From NCBI GenBank assembly GCA_029916745.1, contig JARXWK010000005.1:55574-119573 (forward strand): 64,000 nt of DNA, written 5' to 3'. Source of the stretch: Dysgonomonadaceae bacterium PH5-43. Its GTDB lineage: Bacteria; Bacteroidota; Bacteroidia; Bacteroidales; Azobacteroidaceae. Made by a program: the position numbers and the translations under genes. Shown here piece after piece: positions 7,901 through 15,910 of the stretch (positions are counted from its first letter, which is position 1; every line of letters starts with the position of its first letter). The notes beneath the pieces were generated by a model. That model made no database searches. It saw only the letters and a list, made by a program, of their open reading frames with translations, and was not told the origin of the DNA.

Positions 7901-10819
7901 ACCATAAGTTTCTAAGAAAGGAATTTCTATTTTCTTATTTTCACTATTAAGAGTAAAACGCTCTACGGCTAACTTCTTGCCTTCTTTGAATATTTCGTAA
8001 AGAACATAAGCTTCGGTAGAACTTCCTATAATGATTTCAGCTTTCTCCCCTACAGCACATTCTGTGTTTTCCCCCAGAAACCAAAGGTAAGTTGGTATAT
8101 GAGGTGTCTTATCATTCTTAGACATTAAATCAAAGAAGCCTTCAGTTTCTACTTCTCTACCTAATTGGTCTTTTGCCTTAGCAACTATCTTATATCTACC
8201 CGAAAGCAAAGAACTGACATTTGGTATACTTATAGCTTCCCCTGACTTTGAAGTGATAGTAAGTATTAGTTTGTCTTGCTCCCAATTATCGTTATCGTCA
8301 AGTTTATTAATATCTTTTGCCTTAAAACTATACAGTTCGTAAGAAATATCGGTATCTATTTTATTATCTGATAAGTTTAATGCGGTAACCGTTATATTTT
8401 TAGGATTATCTTTATCTATTGTTTCATAGTTATTAGCAAAAGAAAGATACATCGACTTATCACCAATACTAAACAGCTTGATTGAAGATTGAGTTTCACC
8501 ATTAGTGTTGGTAACTTCTACCTCTATGGTATATCTATAGTAAACATCTTCTTTGTTTTTATCTTCAAAAGCTTTATCAGCTACGAAATTTATCCCAAAC
8601 TTTCCGTTTTCATCAGTAAACACACTACCTTTTGCTACTTGAACTTCACGATAGCCCAAAAATCTAAACAACCAATGGTTTCGTCTAACCACTCTATATT
8701 TAACTTCTGAGTTTTGTAGATTAACTCCCGAGTACGACTTTACATTTCCCGTTATCGAAATCTCATCACCAAAAGTATAAGCCTTTTCGTTCTTATCAAA
8801 TTCAATATCGAAAGTAGGACGTTTATATTCTTCAACTCTAAAATTTACATATCCATTATCTTTATCAGCTCTTATAGAGAAATGTCCTGTTAATAAACTC
8901 TGCGGTATAACAAACTCACCAGCGAAAGATCCAAACTCGTTAGTTTTGAAATCTTGCTTTGTAATTTCGTTATTATTTGCATCTCTAAAAGTTATCGAAT
9001 ATGTTTTGTTTGACAATACAGTTTGCTTGTCTAAATCGTATGCAATACCTTTGAAATAAACTACTTGTCCTGGTCTATAGATACTCCTATCTGTAAATAT
9101 ATCCAAGCGGGTATTTTTAGCTTTAACTTCTCTGCGAGTAGATACCCAAGGCGCAAAAGAAGCCACAAGAGCATTATCATTATCTTTAACAATACTGTAT
9201 GAAGCTATGCCTTCTTCCCCATTATCTTGAGCTAAACCTAAGACATCGGTAGTATAAGTTTTAATTAGTTTTAGTTGAGTTTGTTTATTGTTTCGAGCAT
9301 AAAGTTTAACAGCTGCATTACCTATAGGTTTACCTGAAACACGGTCAACAACAATATATTCTCTTTTATCATCAACCGTACGAGATATAGAAGCCAAACG
9401 ACTAACAGAAAACTGTTGATTTGCAGGTTCGTTACTGTATTTATCTGTTTTGATAACATATTCATAAAGTCCTAATTCATCAATAGGAATATTGATAATA
9501 GTATCATTAGATACATAAGGGGGGAGAGCAGGAAGTTTTACGGTTTCCTTTTTTACAAGAGTACCTTTTTTAGAATATTGCCCTTTTCTGTTCCAAGAGT
9601 TAGCATAAACAGTTACAGGCGCATTTATTTTGTATATCTCAACTTTTATTGATGAACAATTTTGATATCGGATTCTTAAATCAAGCCCCTCGCCTGGATA
9701 AACTGCATTATCCGATTCTATATTTGCATAACTTTCTGTTAAATTGCTAAGTTGATTTTTCAAAAGTCCAATACGTTCATATTTTGGATAAGCTTTAATC
9801 CCTTCATTACATATTTCGTAAGCTCTTTTGCTACTTTCATTTAATCCTTCTTGCGCTGAGAATACTTTCATGATATAGAAATAAGCTTCTTTATCTAAAA
9901 CTTCTACAACAAAATCTTGTTTTGAGTATTTATTTTTTAAGTGCTCTAAGGCATTAGTGTAATTCTCATCTCCCGATTCTCCTCTATAATTATTCTTTAC
10001 AAAATCTAAACGTTCGAGATTAGGAATAAGCAAAGCCAAATCGTCATTCTCTTTATATCTAAAAGCTAATAGTTGTTGATATAGAGAAAGTATTTTATAC
10101 GGGAAATCATATTTCTCTTTCTGTATATTCTCTATCTTAATAAACTCTTCGACAGGAGCAAAGAATTGTTGTTCAATGAAATCACTTTGAGGAAAATTAG
10201 CCTTTACTTTATAACTTCCATTTAATTGTTCCAGAATATTTATTCCCTCATTAACAAGAAAGTCGTAAAGAGTAGGACGTAAGTTACGCGACGACTTTCC
10301 TTCTTCTAAGATAGCGGCATACTCTAAGGTTGGTGTTTCTTGAAGTTCTTTAGCATTAACTAAAGACAAATCAACAAGATCGCTTATTTTTTGTATAAAA
10401 ACATTTGCAGGCCATTCTCTAATATCTTCAGGAACATAGCCACTTATAGCTGTACTATTATTGCGAGACACTGAATAATATTTAGCATATAAGTTAGCAA
10501 GCATAGAGTACAACACGGCTTGCTCTGTTTTATCTTCTACCTTTTCAGTAAAAGCCTCTACTTCTTTTATTATATCAGAATATTTATCATTATCGATAAC
10601 TGTTTTATATTTTATCTGATAGATAATAGCCTTTATAACTTCAGCACTATTATTGTTTTTCATTGCATCTTGATAAATCTCATCAACAACCTCTAATGCA
10701 GACTTCGGTAAAGATTGTTTTTCAAACGATTCTACCGTCTTCCATTGGTTTGCATACTGAGCATAAGTAGTACTTCCCATAAATGCTAAAATAACTAATA
10801 TTAATAAATAACGTCTCAT
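4910..10819 (-). CDS. alpha-2-macroglobulin family protein with TonB-plug-like insert
   Basis: This 1969-residue exported protein has signal peptide MRRYLLILVILAFMGSTTYAQ. It has the macroglobulin architecture: an N-terminal helical region, an MG2-type segment DRSIYRPGQVVYFKG (about residue 570), the A2M core near WKFMTLAHT, and a C-terminal alpha/alpha-toroid and receptor-like domain. Bacterial A2Ms with a CxEQ thioester trap proteases. The equivalent place here (about residues 1415-1435) reads TPQNDNVLDW, so the thioester is absent. At about residues 1125-1165 is VEDALDGNIAGLD...VRIG, closely resembling the plug domain of SusC-type receptors. Function is inferred: periplasmic or surface protease inhibitor, or scaffold. 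It pairs with the GH20 gene downstream and is divergent from the TldD-like gene. Confidence 0.85.
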   Translation of the reverse strand: MRRYLLILVILAFMGSTTYAQYANQWKTVESFEKQSLPKSALEVVDEIYQDAMKNNNSAEVIKAIIYQIKYKTVIDNDKYSDIIKEVEAFTEKVEDKTEQAVLYSMLANLYAKYYSVSRNNSTAISGYVPEDIREWPANVFIQKISDLVDLSLVNAKELQETPTLEYAAILEEGKSSRNLRPTLYDFLVNEGINILEQLNGSYKVKANFPQSDFIEQQFFAPVEEFIKIENIQKEKYDFPYKILSLYQQLLAFRYKENDDLALLIPNLERLDFVKNNYRGESGDENYTNALEHLKNKYSKQDFVVEVLDKEAYFYIMKVFSAQEGLNESSKRAYEICNEGIKAYPKYERIGLLKNQLSNLTESYANIESDNAVYPGEGLDLRIRYQNCSSIKVEIYKINAPVTVYANSWNRKGQYSKKGTLVKKETVKLPALPPYVSNDTIINIPIDELGLYEYVIKTDKYSNEPANQQFSVSRLASISRTVDDKREYIVVDRVSGKPIGNAAVKLYARNNKQTQLKLIKTYTTDVLGLAQDNGEEGIASYSIVKDNDNALVASFAPWVSTRREVKAKNTRLDIFTDRSIYRPGQVVYFKGIAYDLDKQTVLSNKTYSITFRDANNNEITKQDFKTNEFGSFAGEFVIPQSLLTGHFSIRADKDNGYVNFRVEEYKRPTFDIEFDKNEKAYTFGDEISITGNVKSYSGVNLQNSEVKYRVVRRNHWLFRFLGYREVQVAKGSVFTDENGKFGINFVADKAFEDKNKEDVYYRYTIEVEVTNTNGETQSSIKLFSIGDKSMYLSFANNYETIDKDNPKNITVTALNLSDNKIDTDISYELYSFKAKDINKLDDNDNWEQDKLILTITSKSGEAISIPNVSSLLSGRYKIVAKAKDQLGREVETEGFFDLMSKNDKTPHIPTYLWFLGENTECAVGEKAEIIIGSSTEAYVLYEIFKEGKKLAVERFTLNSENKKIEIPFLETYGDGVTANFCFIKDKQLFSRSIDIKKKQPNKSLDIKMEVFRDYLLPGQTEEWKISIKDGNKSPVLSEVLAAMYDSSLDKINNHSWSFYPVKTISLWGVNNRAANEFGTSGYYLRYDYVFKEVPDFNYDSFNWFGFNLRYSSLLKEVYFNSSNLRKGGDGKLTTQDLEGMEIVSVEDALDGNIAGLDTGASNKVRIGSSPKVMEDHKVLVEESVVQEVVMVDLKREEETVQIRKNFNETAFFYPQLKTNEAGETIISFTVPESNTTWKFMTLAHTKDLKYGQLIKEAVSQKKLMVSPNVPRFIREGDKVTITSNISNLSEQVVSGNAYVEFFDPANNKTNIRVNNSSQSFSLESGKTTALTWSFTVPSGIELTTFKIVAKSENFSDGEQHIIPVLPNRILVTESMPLNVYGKEKKEYTLDKLANPSSTSDNYRLTLEFSSNPVWYAVQALPSISTPQNDNVLDWFAGYYSNTVATHIANNTPNIKQIIDTWKAQSANKETLLSNLEKNQELKNILLEETPWVMEAENETDQKQRLATLFDVNRATNFNKQAIDKLSSLQVGDGGFTWFKGMNSSVSITQWILYGLGELSQLKDYDASAATNISDNAIAFIDYKFVERYENLKKTKNWRDSKSISTTNLEYLFVRSYYSNDISSETQEAIDFYINIIKKYWTSSGNLYNRAISAIVMNRYNNKDIANNIVKSLREHSTTDKELGMYWANNNTYAFMSQNATTVHSFVMQAFKEVGYTTEEIDGMKLWLLKQKQTQLWEDVPATVNAINILLNSGTDWLSNQENVKIKLGKQTIDTKGAEAGTGYIKKIYNEESIKKNMSKITLEKTSDGAAWGALYYQYYEDLDKLTKATTELNVEKALYVNQTGETGKTLIPVSEDNPLKVGDKITVRLTIRTDRDMEFVHLKDMRASCFEPTTQLSGCEWKQGLIYYKAPKDASMNFYFNVMPKGTYVLEYDLYVTSSGDYSNGMATIQCMYAPEYVSHTAGSRVVVK

Positions 10820-10887
10820 AATCTTATTTTTTACTAATTAATGTCTGCTAAGTTAATAATAATTTCAATACTATCATTCTTCTTTAT

Positions 10888-10895
10888 TATATTTG
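10888..10895 (+). promoter_or_regulatory. -7 box upstream of the tandem TldD gene
   Basis: TATATTTG fits TAnnTTTG and lies 29 bases before the ATG at 10925. No convincing -33 TTG was found. Confidence 0.45.
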
Positions 10896-10924
10896 CTTTC
10901 TAAATAATTAAAATAAAAACAATC

Positions 10925-13900
10925 ATGAAGAAATCTCTTTGCTTTTCAATCGCTTTTTTGTTTATAGGAGTGTTTGCTGTTTTTGCTCAAGACCCTATAT
11001 TTAATACAGTAAAAACAGAATTGAATAGAAACTTTGAAATATTAAAACTACAACCCATACCTGCCTATTATTGTTTTGCAAGATTAGACGATTCTCAATA
11101 TATATCGGCTACTGCAAACTTAGGAGCATTACAAAGCAAAGCCAAAATCAACTCTCCAAACAGAATACTATCTATGGGTATGCGTGTAGGAGACTACAAC
11201 TTAGACAATTCACACGAAATAAGAGAATCTGGGTGGAACGAACATGGCATATCTGTAAGCGGCACTTATCTACCTTATGAAGACAACGACCGTGTTCTAA
11301 AAACCAATATATGGGAGATACTTGATGATTTATACAATAGCAACGTTCAGAATTACGAAAGAATTAAAGCTAATTTAGCCGTAAAAGTTGAACAAGAAGA
11401 CAAATCACCTGATTTTTCTAAAGAAAAGGTTGAGAACTACTACGAAGAACCCATAGATTGGAATACTCTTAATATAAATCCTAAAGTTTTAGAGGATAAA
11501 GTAAAGATGTATTCTGCAATATTTGACAACAATGATGATGTTAATGATGGAGTTGCTATTATCGCTGCTTCTTTGAACAGAATGATATTTGTAGATACCG
11601 AAGGAAGAGAAATAGCAGAAAACAGAATTGAGATAAGATTATTTATTGCTGCTAATGTTATTGCCGATGATGGTATGTACCTACCCTTATTTAGATCGTG
11701 GGAAGCTTCTTCTATCTCCGAATTACCTTCAGATGAAGAGGTTATTGCGGCTACCAAAAATATGAGTGTTCTATTATCAGAATTAAAGAAAGCTCCAGTT
11801 GTTGAATCTTTCACAGGCCCTGCAATTCTTTCTCCTGAAACTTCAGGAGTATTCTTTCACGAAATATTTGGTCACCGCATAGAAGGCTCTCGCCTAAAAC
11901 AAGAAACAGATGCTCAAACTTTCAAAAAGAAAATAGGAGAAAAAATATTACCCTCACATATTTCTGTTACTTTCGACCCTACACAAAAATACTTCAACAA
12001 TCAATACCTTTTAGGAAACTACAAGTTTGACGATGAAGGGGTAAGAGGACAAAGAGTAGAAGTTGTAAAGAATGGTATTCTTAAAAACTTTTTAATGAGT
12101 AGAACTCCTATTGAGGGATTCTCTAATTCTAACGGACACGGACGAGCATCTATTGGATATGGTCCTATATCTCGCCAATCGAATATGTTTATCGAAAGTT
12201 CTCAGAAATATTCAGAAGCCGAATTATTCAAGAAACTTCGTAACGAAGCAAAAAAACAAGGCAAGGAGTATGCTTATTATTTCAAAGAAGTAAGCAATGG
12301 TTTTACTAATACAAGCCGTTACTCGCCCAACGCTTTTAATGTTACTCCTTTAGTTGTTTATCGAGTTTATGTTGATGGCAGACCAAACGAATTAGTTCGC
12401 GGTGTAGATATGGTAGGAACTCCTTTAGCTATGTTCTCTCAAATAGAAGCTTGTGGTAGCGAATATGCTATTTTCAATGGAGAGTGTGGTGCCGAATCGG
12501 GCAACATTCCTGTTTCTTGTATTTCTCCTGCCTTATTTGTCAAGCAAATAGAAACACAGAAAAGAGCCAAAAGCCATTCGCAACCGCCACTACTTCCTAA
12601 ACCTAAAACATCTTCCGACAATACCAATCTTTCGGAAAACGAAACTGTGCTTAAAGCTATTCAAGAAGAAGTAGATAGAGGTTTGCAAAACCTACACATC
12701 GACGGATTGCAATCGCCTTTCTTTATTGCTTATACTATAAGCGACATCAAGAGCCTAACTGTAACAGCATCTCTTGGTAGTTTAATGTCTTCAGACATAA
12801 ATAATTCTCGATATTCAGGCACTCGTCTTCTTATTGGCGATTATAAATGTAGCGACGAAAACTTTATAGGAACAGGCGGTTCTGCATCATCATACGATGG
12901 AAGTCCCACAATAGAAAACGACAACGAACAAGCTATTCGCAATACTGTATGGAAAGATTTAGACGCTATATATAAGAGAGCTGCCGAAACTTACGAACAA
13001 AAGATAGCCGCAATAAAACAACTTGAGATACCAGCCGAAGAACTCGAACTTCCAGACTGGGACAAAACTCCTGTTGTTGTTATGACTAATCTCCCTAAAC
13101 AAGAGTTAGACTTCAACAACAAAGCTAAATATGAAGCTTATACAAAAGAAGCATCAAAAGTATTTGCTGATTACAAAAACATATACGATTCAAGGATTAC
13201 TCTTCAGCTTATTGAAGCTACTATATACTTCTACAATACAGAAGGAACTAAATTTATTTATCCTATAAATTTAATATCATTAAACGGCAGCGCATCTGGA
13301 AGAACAGAAGAAGGAGAAGAAGTTACTACTTTCTTTGTCAATCCTTATGCTACATTAAATGATTTACCATCTATCGATGATTTCAAAAAAGAATGCAAAA
13401 CATTTGCCGAGCGTTTATTGGCGAAAACGAACGCTCCTAAGCTAAAAGAATCTTATTCGGGTCCTGTATTATTTGAAGACAAAGCCGTAGCCAATGCCTT
13501 TACAAACAATTTCTTCTACGGATCTTCGTCTCTTATCGCATCTCGACGTCCTATTAGTGCCGATGGATACTCGTACGGAGGTAATGGTATAGAAGAAATG
13601 ATGAACAAGCGTATCACTGCAAGAGAAATAAGCATAGAAGATTTAACGGGAACAAAAGAATATAATGGTGTTAAACTATTAGGATATGCCCCTATTGATG
13701 CAGACGGTGTTATTCCTCCTGAAAAGATTACTTTAGTAGAAAAAGGGATACTGAAAAACCTCTTGAACGACAGAGTACCAACAGCAAAAGCACCTCATTC
13801 TAACGGTCATAATTTATTTGATCGTAATTTAAGTAATTCAACTTCTTTTGGAGTAGCAAGATTGACATACTCTAATACAAAATCGAATGCCGAACTCAGA

Positions 13901-14221
13901 AAAGAACTGCTTGAAAGAGCTATTGAAGAAGGATATGAGTATGCATATATAGTAAAAGCAGGAACAGAAACAAGAGGATATTCTTTTGATATTTATCGTA
14001 TTTATACCGATGGACGAGAAGAACTACTTCGTTCTGCCGTTATTAACAATTTTGATGCGCAATGCTTTAAGAGAATAGTAGCTGCATCAGACAAAGAAGT
14101 TGTACACAACTATCTTATGTCAACGGTTATATCTCCTTCGGCTGTATTATTTGAAGAACTTGAGATACGAAACGACAGAGTTGATAACTTCAGAAAACCT
14201 CCATTAGTTCCGCATCAATAA
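10925..14221 (+). CDS. secreted double-length TldD/PmbA-type metalloprotease
   Basis: The 1098-residue protein has signal peptide MKKSLCFSIAFLFIGVFAVFAQ. It consists of two homologous halves (about 25-550 and 575-1098) joined by a Pro/Ser-rich linker. Half 1 carries the zinc motif HEIFGH (His312, Glu313, His317) and a Cys cluster near ECGAESGNIPVSC, as in active TldD. The matching position in half 2 (FTNNFFYG after SGPVLFEDKA) has lost the histidines. TldD and PmbA normally act as a catalytic/non-catalytic heterodimer, so this looks like both subunits in one chain, exported. The substrate is unknown. It is transcribed away from the macroglobulin gene. Confidence 0.85.
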   Translation: MKKSLCFSIAFLFIGVFAVFAQDPIFNTVKTELNRNFEILKLQPIPAYYCFARLDDSQYISATANLGALQSKAKINSPNRILSMGMRVGDYNLDNSHEIRESGWNEHGISVSGTYLPYEDNDRVLKTNIWEILDDLYNSNVQNYERIKANLAVKVEQEDKSPDFSKEKVENYYEEPIDWNTLNINPKVLEDKVKMYSAIFDNNDDVNDGVAIIAASLNRMIFVDTEGREIAENRIEIRLFIAANVIADDGMYLPLFRSWEASSISELPSDEEVIAATKNMSVLLSELKKAPVVESFTGPAILSPETSGVFFHEIFGHRIEGSRLKQETDAQTFKKKIGEKILPSHISVTFDPTQKYFNNQYLLGNYKFDDEGVRGQRVEVVKNGILKNFLMSRTPIEGFSNSNGHGRASIGYGPISRQSNMFIESSQKYSEAELFKKLRNEAKKQGKEYAYYFKEVSNGFTNTSRYSPNAFNVTPLVVYRVYVDGRPNELVRGVDMVGTPLAMFSQIEACGSEYAIFNGECGAESGNIPVSCISPALFVKQIETQKRAKSHSQPPLLPKPKTSSDNTNLSENETVLKAIQEEVDRGLQNLHIDGLQSPFFIAYTISDIKSLTVTASLGSLMSSDINNSRYSGTRLLIGDYKCSDENFIGTGGSASSYDGSPTIENDNEQAIRNTVWKDLDAIYKRAAETYEQKIAAIKQLEIPAEELELPDWDKTPVVVMTNLPKQELDFNNKAKYEAYTKEASKVFADYKNIYDSRITLQLIEATIYFYNTEGTKFIYPINLISLNGSASGRTEEGEEVTTFFVNPYATLNDLPSIDDFKKECKTFAERLLAKTNAPKLKESYSGPVLFEDKAVANAFTNNFFYGSSSLIASRRPISADGYSYGGNGIEEMMNKRITAREISIEDLTGTKEYNGVKLLGYAPIDADGVIPPEKITLVEKGILKNLLNDRVPTAKAPHSNGHNLFDRNLSNSTSFGVARLTYSNTKSNAELRKELLERAIEEGYEYAYIVKAGTETRGYSFDIYRIYTDGREELLRSAVINNFDAQCFKRIVAASDKEVVHNYLMSTVISPSAVLFEELEIRNDRVDNFRKPPLVPHQ

Positions 14222-14296
14222 GACACTCAAAACTAAAGTTTTAATGTTTGCATTTCAGCATACACTTTAATGACAATAAAAAAACTCTTTGATTTG

Positions 14297-14327
14297 TTTG
14301 AGTATTAGAAAAGAATTTCTACCTTTG
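14297..14327 (+). promoter_or_regulatory. promoter of tRNA-Leu
   Basis: TTTG at 14297-14300, a 19-bp spacer and TACCTTTG at 14320-14327 match the Bacteroidetes housekeeping promoter. The mature tRNA begins at 14342. Confidence 0.8.
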
Positions 14328-14341
14328 CAGCTGGATTAAAA

Positions 14342-14425
14342 GCCCAGATGGCGGAATTGGTAGACGCGCTGGTCTCAAACACCAGTGGGGTAACTCCCAT
14401 GCCGGTTCGATCCCGGCTCTGGGTA
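14342..14425 (+). tRNA. tRNA-Leu(CAA)
   Basis: The 84-nt sequence folds as a class II tRNA. Acceptor stem GCCCAGA pairs with TCTGGGT, the anticodon stem is CTGGT/ACCAG with loop CTCAAAC, and the anticodon CAA is at 14376-14378. A variable arm and the GGTTCGATCC T-loop follow. CCA is not encoded. The last 9 bases belong to a 73-bp repeat duplicated at 17664-17736, marking this tRNA as an integration site. Confidence 0.95.
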
Positions 14426-14489
14426 CAAATATAGCCTGTTAATCGCCTGATTGACAGGCTTTTTTGTTTCTCTGGGTAGCAAAAGGGTA
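14417..14489. repeat. left attachment-site repeat (attL-like) at tRNA-Leu
   Basis: This starts inside the tRNA 3' end (CTCTGGGTA) and continues through the terminator hairpin to AAAGGGTA. The same 73 bases, with about a dozen differences and no gaps, occur at 17664-17736. The first 29 bases are identical, which points to the crossover core. Confidence 0.75.
14433..14466 (+). terminator. terminator of tRNA-Leu
   Basis: AGCCTGT pairs with ACAGGCT across a 14-base loop and is followed by TTTTTT. It lies within the attL-like repeat, and a degraded copy is present in the right-hand repeat. Confidence 0.7.
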
Positions 14490-14575
14490 GCCAAATTTAT
14501 CAACAAAGCATAAACCGAGTCAACCGACTTTGCAATTAATTAAGCCGAAGAACAGTCAACTAAAACATTAACAGC

Positions 14576-14745
14576 AATAAACAAGTAGTTTCACCAGTAT
14601 GAAACAAAGTGTTTCTCCTATATGAAACAAGTAGTTTCATTAGTATGAAACGGGTAGTTTAAATGTAAGAAACAAATTCTTTCAATGTGTAAAATAATAC
14701 GTTTCAATTATATGAAATAATTCGTTTCAATGTAGAAAATACCTG
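14576..14745. repeat. second GAAAC/GTTTC array, 22-23 bp period
   Basis: GTTTC or a one-base variant starts at 14588, 14611, 14634, 14657, 14679, 14701 and 14724, a spacing of 23, 23, 23, 22, 22 and 23. Units have the form ATGAAACAAGTAGTTTCATT with variable spacers and decay toward the right. It carries the same motif as the array at 133-293 but sits inside the tRNA-Leu island. The stretch 14746-15190 after it is about 70-75% A+T by eye, with no ORF or structure I can support. Confidence 0.85.
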
Positions 14746-15194
14746 TGTCATATAAGCATATATATTATATTTTGTATATTCTTTTATATATAAAAATATA
14801 AACGCACCTAATCCATTTAAGCTTCTTAACTATTATCTTAATACACCTTCGCAAGAAATGGCATTTTTGATTTTATCATAACATTATAGATGTATGTGTG
14901 ATTTATAATAAATATACATCTTATCACTCTTCCATTACTTGAATTAAAAAATGATTTTATTACTTTTTAAATATACTTTGAATTGCACACTAAATGCACT
15001 TAACAGAAATTTAAAATCAAAATGTAATTTATTCAAATCCAATAGCACATAACTATAAACAAAATATTATTGTATTATATTATATACCAGCACATTAAGA
15101 GGTGAAAGAAAAACTAAAGTCTTGAAATTCTAAAAAACCATATATAAAACCCTAAATACATTCAAGAATTTTAGAAATATTTTTAACAAAACAC

Positions 15195-15225
15195 TTGCTA
15201 AGTATAAATATATGTGTTACTTTTG
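15195..15225 (+). promoter_or_regulatory. promoter with no following ORF
   Basis: cTTG at 15195-15197, a 20-bp spacer and TACTTTTG at 15218-15225 fit the Bacteroidetes consensus. The next element downstream is a terminator at 15283-15319. Confidence 0.55.
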
Positions 15226-15231
15226 TGTTGT

Positions 15232-15319
15232 CTTTATATATAAAGATTATCCTAACCCATTTTACTTACCTTAACTATTTCCAAGGGCGTGTCGACACTA
15301 AAAGACACTCCCTTTTTTT
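15232..15319 (+). ncRNA. candidate small RNA of about 85 nt
   Basis: This is the interval between a consensus promoter and an intrinsic terminator, and it contains no ORF. The predicted transcript starts about 7 nt after the -7 box and ends in the T-run. Only the promoter/terminator layout supports it; no known RNA family is recognised. It could instead be the attenuated leader of the ruined genes that follow. Confidence 0.4.
15283..15319 (+). terminator. intrinsic terminator
   Basis: GGGCGTGTC (15285-15293) pairs with GACACTCCC (15304-15312) with one mismatch and is followed by TTTTTTT. It closes the candidate small RNA. Confidence 0.75.
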
Positions 15320-15365
15320 ATTTGTCAGATAGTTGACTGTGTGAGTAATATAAAATTTAAGGGGT

Positions 15366-15640
15366 CAGCGTATTTTCCAAGCAAACAAGATGTGATTGTT
15401 TACGACTATGTAGATGTCCATACCCCGTATTGGAGCGTATGTATCACAAGCGCCTTGCCAGGCCTTAGCCTCAAAGAATAAACCGGACGGAATCAGTATG
15501 ATTTATGATAGTGAGACGTTTATACCAATCATACGGAACAACTTCCTCAACGCGAAGAAAGAAATATGTATTGCAAGCCCTTACATCCGAAAAAGGCAAC
15601 TCCATATAATTCTTGAATGGCTGATCGGTAAATTTTGACT
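15366..15640 (+). pseudogene. frameshifted fragment of a DEAD/DEAH helicase with PLD-like domain
   Basis: Three overlapping frames together read AYFPSKQDVIVYDYVDVHTP, then PVLERMYHKRLA, then MIYDSETFIPIIRNNFLNAK and CIASPYIRKRQL. The first two parts resemble the end of the helicase core of large Bacteroides DEAD/DEAH proteins (VYDYVDVHVPVLERMY). The last resembles the phospholipase-D-like segment that follows it in some of them. At least two frameshifts and a deletion between the parts make it non-functional. The family call is from memory of the motifs. Confidence 0.6.
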
Positions 15641-15740
15641 TAACACTACTGACCATTTCTTTGAAGATTTCCCGTAAATCTTCCAGTTTGAGCGTAATAC
15701 TAATATTTGCTCCGAAACTCAACAAATCACGATAATTCAC
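15630..15740 (-). pseudogene. N-terminal fragment of an excisionase-like HTH protein
   Basis: From ATG 15738-15740 the first 37 residues begin MNYRDLLSFGANISITLKLE and end near VSSVKSKF. This is the opening of small Bacteroides mobile-element HTH proteins (GANxxxTVxxxDLREF), which sit next to integrases. The helix-turn-helix part is missing because the sequence runs into the antisense of the helicase/PLD fragment. Apparently a deletion fused the two. Confidence 0.5.
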
Positions 15741-15752
15741 AATCGGATTTTT

Positions 15753-15893
15753 TTAGTTTGACAATAATTTTATTTCGGACTCAATCGAATCCGAGGGCAA
15801 ATAAAAAGAGAGATTTTTCGGCAATCCATATGTTGTCGTTTTCTTAGTTAAGCAATAATTCCCTGAGAATGAAGCATTATGCCAACTTGTCAT
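15753..15893 (-). CDS. short ORF, 46 residues, unknown
   Basis: ATG at 15891-15893 lies 17 bp downstream of the AlbA_2 stop on the same strand. It encodes MTSWHNASFSGNYCLTKK continuing to KLLSN. The composition is protein-like and no family is recognised. It may be a small gene co-transcribed with the AlbA_2 gene or the C-terminal tail of a lost one. Confidence 0.3.
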   Translation of the reverse strand: MTSWHNASFSGNYCLTKKTTTYGLPKNLSFYLPSDSIESEIKLLSN

Positions 15894-15910
15894 TTTGCTA
15901 ATTAAACAAA

